Shown: positions 60,844 through 64,000 of the stretch, in pieces
Layout: the number at the start of each line of letters is the position of its first letter
How positions within the stretch are numbered: position 1 is the first letter of the stretch
Source: BOG-908 sp963751795
GTDB lineage: Bacteria > Pseudomonadota > Alphaproteobacteria > Acetobacterales > Acetobacteraceae
Assembly: GCA_963751795.1 (NCBI GenBank)
Contig: CAVVVI010000003.1
Coordinates: forward strand, 324,309 to 388,308
DNA: 64,000 bases
Direction of reading: 5' to 3'
Translations under genes and position numbers: made by a program
The notes under the pieces: model-generated
Told to the model about the DNA's origin: nothing
What the model saw: the letters and a program-made list of their open reading frames with translations, nothing else
Database searches by the model: none

Positions 60844-62774
60844 CTATTTGAGGTATTTGTTGAACCAGGCCACCGAGCGCCGCTCGAAATCCTCGATGTG
60901 CTTGGGGTCGTGCATGCGGTGGCCTTCGCCGGGGTAGATCACCGCCTCGGCCGGCACACCCAGATCGTGCAGCGCGTGCCAAAACTCCTCGGTCTGCGGC
61001 GCAGGGCACTCGATGTCGTTTTCACCGACGACGGAGAGCGTGGCGTATGCACCTGCTTGATGAACGTCATCGGCGAGGATTTCGCATACACCGCCGGGTT
61101 GTCGTACACCGAAGCGCCGAAATACGGCACCATCCAGGCATCGATGCCGTTCTCGCCGTAATAGGATTGCCAGTTGGACAGGCCGGCGCCGGCGACGGCG
61201 GCGCGGAAGCGCTGGGTCTGCGTCACCGCCCACATCGTCATGTAGCCGCCATAGCTCCAGCCGGTGATGCCCAGGCGATGCTCGTCGATCGGGGCGGCGT
61301 GCTCGGCGGCCGTCACCCCGGTCAGGATGTCGCGCAAATCACCATGGCCGAAATCGCGCACGTTGGCGCGGGTGAACGCCTCGCCTTGCCCGAAGCTGCC
61401 GCGCGGGTTGGGCATGAACAGCGCGTAGCCGGCTTCCAGCAGGTGCCGGCCCAGGCCCTGGGCCACGAAGGATGGCTGGTTGGCCCAGGCCGGGCCTCCA
61501 TGCACGTCGGTGATCATCGGCAGCTTGGCGCCGGGCGCGGTGCCGTTCGGCAGCAGCAGCGAGCCTTGCACGCGCAGATCGTCGCGGTCCAGGTGATGGA
61601 GCGCTCGGCGGCCGGCAGGGTCGGCCGGCATTGACGTGCGTCAGATCGTGCCAGTCGCCGAGGTCGCCCACCTCGATCTCCGGCGCCTTGGTGAAGGTCT
61701 GGTGCACGGTGGCCGTGGTCTTGGTGTGGCAATCGGACGCAGATCGCCCGTCGCTGGCCTCCAGCCGCTCCTGGCGGCTGACCATGGGCACCGGCATGGC
61801 GGCGGGCGTGTGCGGGTCGATCTGCACGATCTGCGTCTGATCGTTGGCCAGCACGGTGGCGATCAGGTGGCTGCCGTCGCAGCTCCAGGCCAGCGAGGTG
61901 ACGTGGCATGCCAGCCGGCGGTGAGATCGACCGGCTGCGCATCGGGGTGGCCGAGCGGCAGCACGAAGGCGTCGCCGCCGGTGGCGCCGAAATCGCTCAT
62001 CAGCCCGCCGATGAAGGCGACGGCGCTGCCATCGGGTGCCGCAACCGGCTGATCCATCTGCTGCTGCGGGCTCGATGGGGCATGCAGCACGTGCGCGGCG
62101 CCGGTTGCGGCATCGAACGCGTAAAGCTTGGCCACCCACCAGTTGTTGTCGCCGTCACCGGGCGCGGCGGTGGCGACGAAGCCCTGGCCGTCGGGCCGCC
62201 AGCCATATTCATACACATACAGATCGTCGGGAGAGGCCCAGTGCAGCGTGCCGTCGGGCTGCACCAGCGCCAGCCGCTGCTCGTGCACGTCGCCGCCGAG
62301 CACGCCGGTGATCGCGGCACCGGCTTCCACCGCACCCACCTCCTTGGCGCACCAGCCGCGGCCAGCACGGCCAACTGGCCCGGGGCCCGTAACGCAGGCC
62401 GTCCATGGTGCTGGCAAAATCCAGCAGCTCGGTCAGGCCGCCGCCATCGGGATGCACGGCGTACACGGCGCGCGCATGGCTCCCGGGCTGCGCAGGACGA
62501 AGAGCAGGCGGCTGCCATCCGGCGCCCAGGCCAGCGAGGAGGGCGTAGCTACGCACCTCGCCGCAGGGCAGGGCGACGCTGGCCTCGGCGACGCCGGTGG
62601 TGCTGCGGATCACCACCGTGGTGACGTCCGGCGTGCCCAAAACATCCTCGTCGCCCTCGACGGAGGCGACATGGCTGCCATCCGGCGAGACGACGAGAGC
62701 TGTCGGAAGCGTGCAGTGGCGGCCGCGCAGAGCAGGCCGGCGGTGAGGGGCAGGGCGAGCAGGGGCATTTTCAT
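60844..62774 (-). pseudogene. S9 family (prolyl oligopeptidase-type) peptidase, frameshifted many times
   Basis: Fragments in all three minus-strand frames rebuild an exported S9 peptidase of about 640 residues. Signal peptide MKMPLLALPLTAGLLCAAAT, propeller pieces ALVVSPDGSHVASVEGDEDV, YEYGWRPDGQGFVATAAPGD and SLAWSCDGSHLIATVLANDQ, then the catalytic domain KLPMITDVHGGPAWANQPSF, the nucleophile elbow ITGWSYGGYMTMWAVTQ and a C-terminal histidine in YPGEGHRMHDPKHIEDFERR. All triad parts can be read, but at least six frame changes separate them. Either a recent pseudogene or a stretch of poor sequence. Confidence 0.8.
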
Positions 62775-62929
62775 CGCCGCACCTAGCAGGCTGCGCTGCG
62801 CGGAAAGACGCCCAAGCGAATTTCCAGCTGAACGAATAGCGCTCGTGAAGCGCAAAATTGGACAATCCGCCTATCAGTAACGGTTCGTTATCTGTTACGC
62901 GCCATCAACAACAGATGGGAATTTACCAC

Positions 62930-63727
62930 ATGCGCCGCTTCATGATGATTGCCGCCGTTCTGCCGGCTGGAGAGCCCTGTCGGCCGCAGCGCGTGCCAGT
63001 ACCATTGTCATCCAGAATACTACCGACAATGTCGCGTATGCGAGCAACGGTGGGCCTGCCGACATCTTCAACGGCGGTACCCCGGCCGTCAGCGCATCGA
63101 GGCTCGGCAGCAACTTCGCCACCTCGCAGCCGTCGCTGACGGCAACGCAGCTCACCAGCGGGAGCTACGCGATCGACCTGCAATACACCATGCTGTTTTC
63201 CGGCAACCAGACGAGCAACGGCGACTCGATCTACTACCCCTACATCTTCCTGCGCTCGGCCGGCGGCGGCTACAGCAATGCGCCGTCTGACTACGCGACC
63301 CCGCTGGGCACCGAAGGCGCCAATGGCGGCGTCGCGGCCGGGCTGTATTCGGCGTCGTCGTATCTGACGTCGCAGCAGGTATGGGGCGGGCGCCCCGGCT
63401 TCGATCACGGCGGCAGTACACCAAATCGACCGCCTACCAGCCCGGCCGGCGGGCCACGCCTATAACGCCCGGTGGTGTTCGCCGGCGGCACACGCCGGGG
63501 CGGCGTGGCAACCACCACGGCGAGCAGGCAGGCGGCACCTACAAGCTGGACGTGCAGTTGATGCTGACGGCCGCGCAGGCCGCGGCGTTCGCCGGCGGTT
63601 TCGACGCGTTCTGGGGCACCGGCGCCTGCTCCAACGGCTCGTTCCTCGCCAGCGTGGCGTCGATGTCCGGCTGATCCGGCCTGCCGAGCACAGTGCCGGA
63701 GCCGGCGAGCCTGGCGCTGCTGGCGCG
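62930..63727 (+). pseudogene. PEP-CTERM-like exported protein, frameshifted, with in-frame stop before the sorting motif
   Basis: The start MRRFMMIAAVL looks like a signal peptide. After a frame change near 62970 the mature part reads ASTIVIQNTTDNVAYASNGG then LGSNFATSQPSLTATQLTSG and, in the same frame, MLFSGNQTSNGDSIYYPYIF. A further shift after 63400 leads to YKLDVQLMLTAAQAAAFAGG and the stop TGA at 63672-63674. Nineteen bases later, still in frame, comes VPEPASLALLA, a PEP-CTERM signature, but the expected membrane helix and Arg cluster are not clear. Likely a decayed gene; function unknown. Confidence 0.6.
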
Positions 63728-64000
63728 GCCTAGACCGCATGCTCGCCATCCGGCGCGTCGCTGGCAAGTCGGCCCGCTAGGCGAACGCTACCCCACCCGT
63801 CGGCCGTATCGTGCGGCCGGAGGATACCGGCGTCCGCCGGGCCGGGCTGGCACCGCCCGGGATGTGTGCTAGATGCCCGCGCTGCATCGCGAGGGGCCTC
63901 GTTTGGAAGCGTTACAGCCGGTTCGCGGACACGCGACATCATCGGCGAGGATCAGCGCCGGCACAGCGATGTCGCCGCGACCGCGCGCAGCGTCGCCGCG
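63728..64000. other. Window end, no gene assigned
   Basis: These 273 bases hold no gene I can support. On the minus strand near 63925-63985 a short frame reads GDIAVPALILADD, which resembles an alpha/beta hydrolase strand, but it soon ends and has no start in view. A neighbour cut by the window edge is possible. Confidence 0.3.

Noticed and set aside
63730..63942. A 70-residue minus-strand open frame at the window end
   Set aside because: Low-complexity product, no ribosome binding site; the nearby GDIAVPALIL piece is in another frame and too short to call.

Overview
The window is high-GC DNA carrying the main ribosomal protein and RNA polymerase gene superclusters of an alphaproteobacterium. 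Evidence for this placement is the order secY-adk-rpsM-rpsK-rpoA-rplQ, a COQ9-family gene near rpsU, an ATP12-type F1 assembly chaperone, the recG / sdhE-mfd arrangement, and RNA polymerase subunits of alphaproteobacterial size. The palindromic intergenic repeats and overall style suggest Acetobacteraceae or a close relative in Rhodospirillales; that finer placement is inference only.

Layout. 0-3 kb: a truncated gene (possibly cytochrome P450), a GT4 glycosyltransferase and rpsU on the minus strand, then def-coq9 and a 25-residue membrane peptide on the plus strand. 3-4 kb: an exported YVTN beta-propeller protein, standing where secE-nusG are often found. 4.3-15.3 kb: rplK-rplA-rplJ-rplL-rpoB-rpoC. 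16-32.6 kb: rpsL-rpsG-tuf (no fusA), then the S10-spc-alpha supercluster from rpsJ to rplQ. Three copies of a roughly 110-bp AT-rich inverted-repeat element sit in the rpoB/rpoC, tuf/rpsJ and rpoA/rplQ gaps. 32.7-45.7 kb: a Met/His-rich exported protein, rarA, an RluC/D pseudouridine synthase, AsmA, ATP12, NUDIX, recG, sdhE and mfd (genome maintenance and assembly factors). 45.7-54.7 kb: accessory genes, including a stand-alone ATP-dependent DNA ligase, a GloVer-repeat exported protein, DUF4126, a phosphoesterase, tRNA-Thr(GGT), a frameshifted acetyltransferase behind a poly-C tract, and a YfhO-like membrane protein. 54.8-64 kb: polA (its proofreading site appears to be lost) with a zinc-finger protein, an alpha/beta hydrolase, a MaoC-SDR fusion, a ferredoxin-like protein, and degraded S9 peptidase and PEP-CTERM genes.

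How the genes work together. Nearly all genes from 4.3 to 32.6 kb make the transcription and translation machinery and its membrane outlet (SecY), with likely leader-level control at rplJ and rplL/rpoB. The 33-46 kb block joins collapsed-fork and transcription-coupled repair (RarA, RecG, Mfd) to respiratory complex assembly (SdhE, ATP12).

Caution. Single-base frameshifts interrupt several genes that should be intact, including rpoB (two compensating shifts) and mfd, mostly at G/C runs. I read these as assembly errors. The multiply broken genes at 51.5-52.3 and 60.8-63.7 kb may be true pseudogenes, or the same error in a poorly polished stretch.
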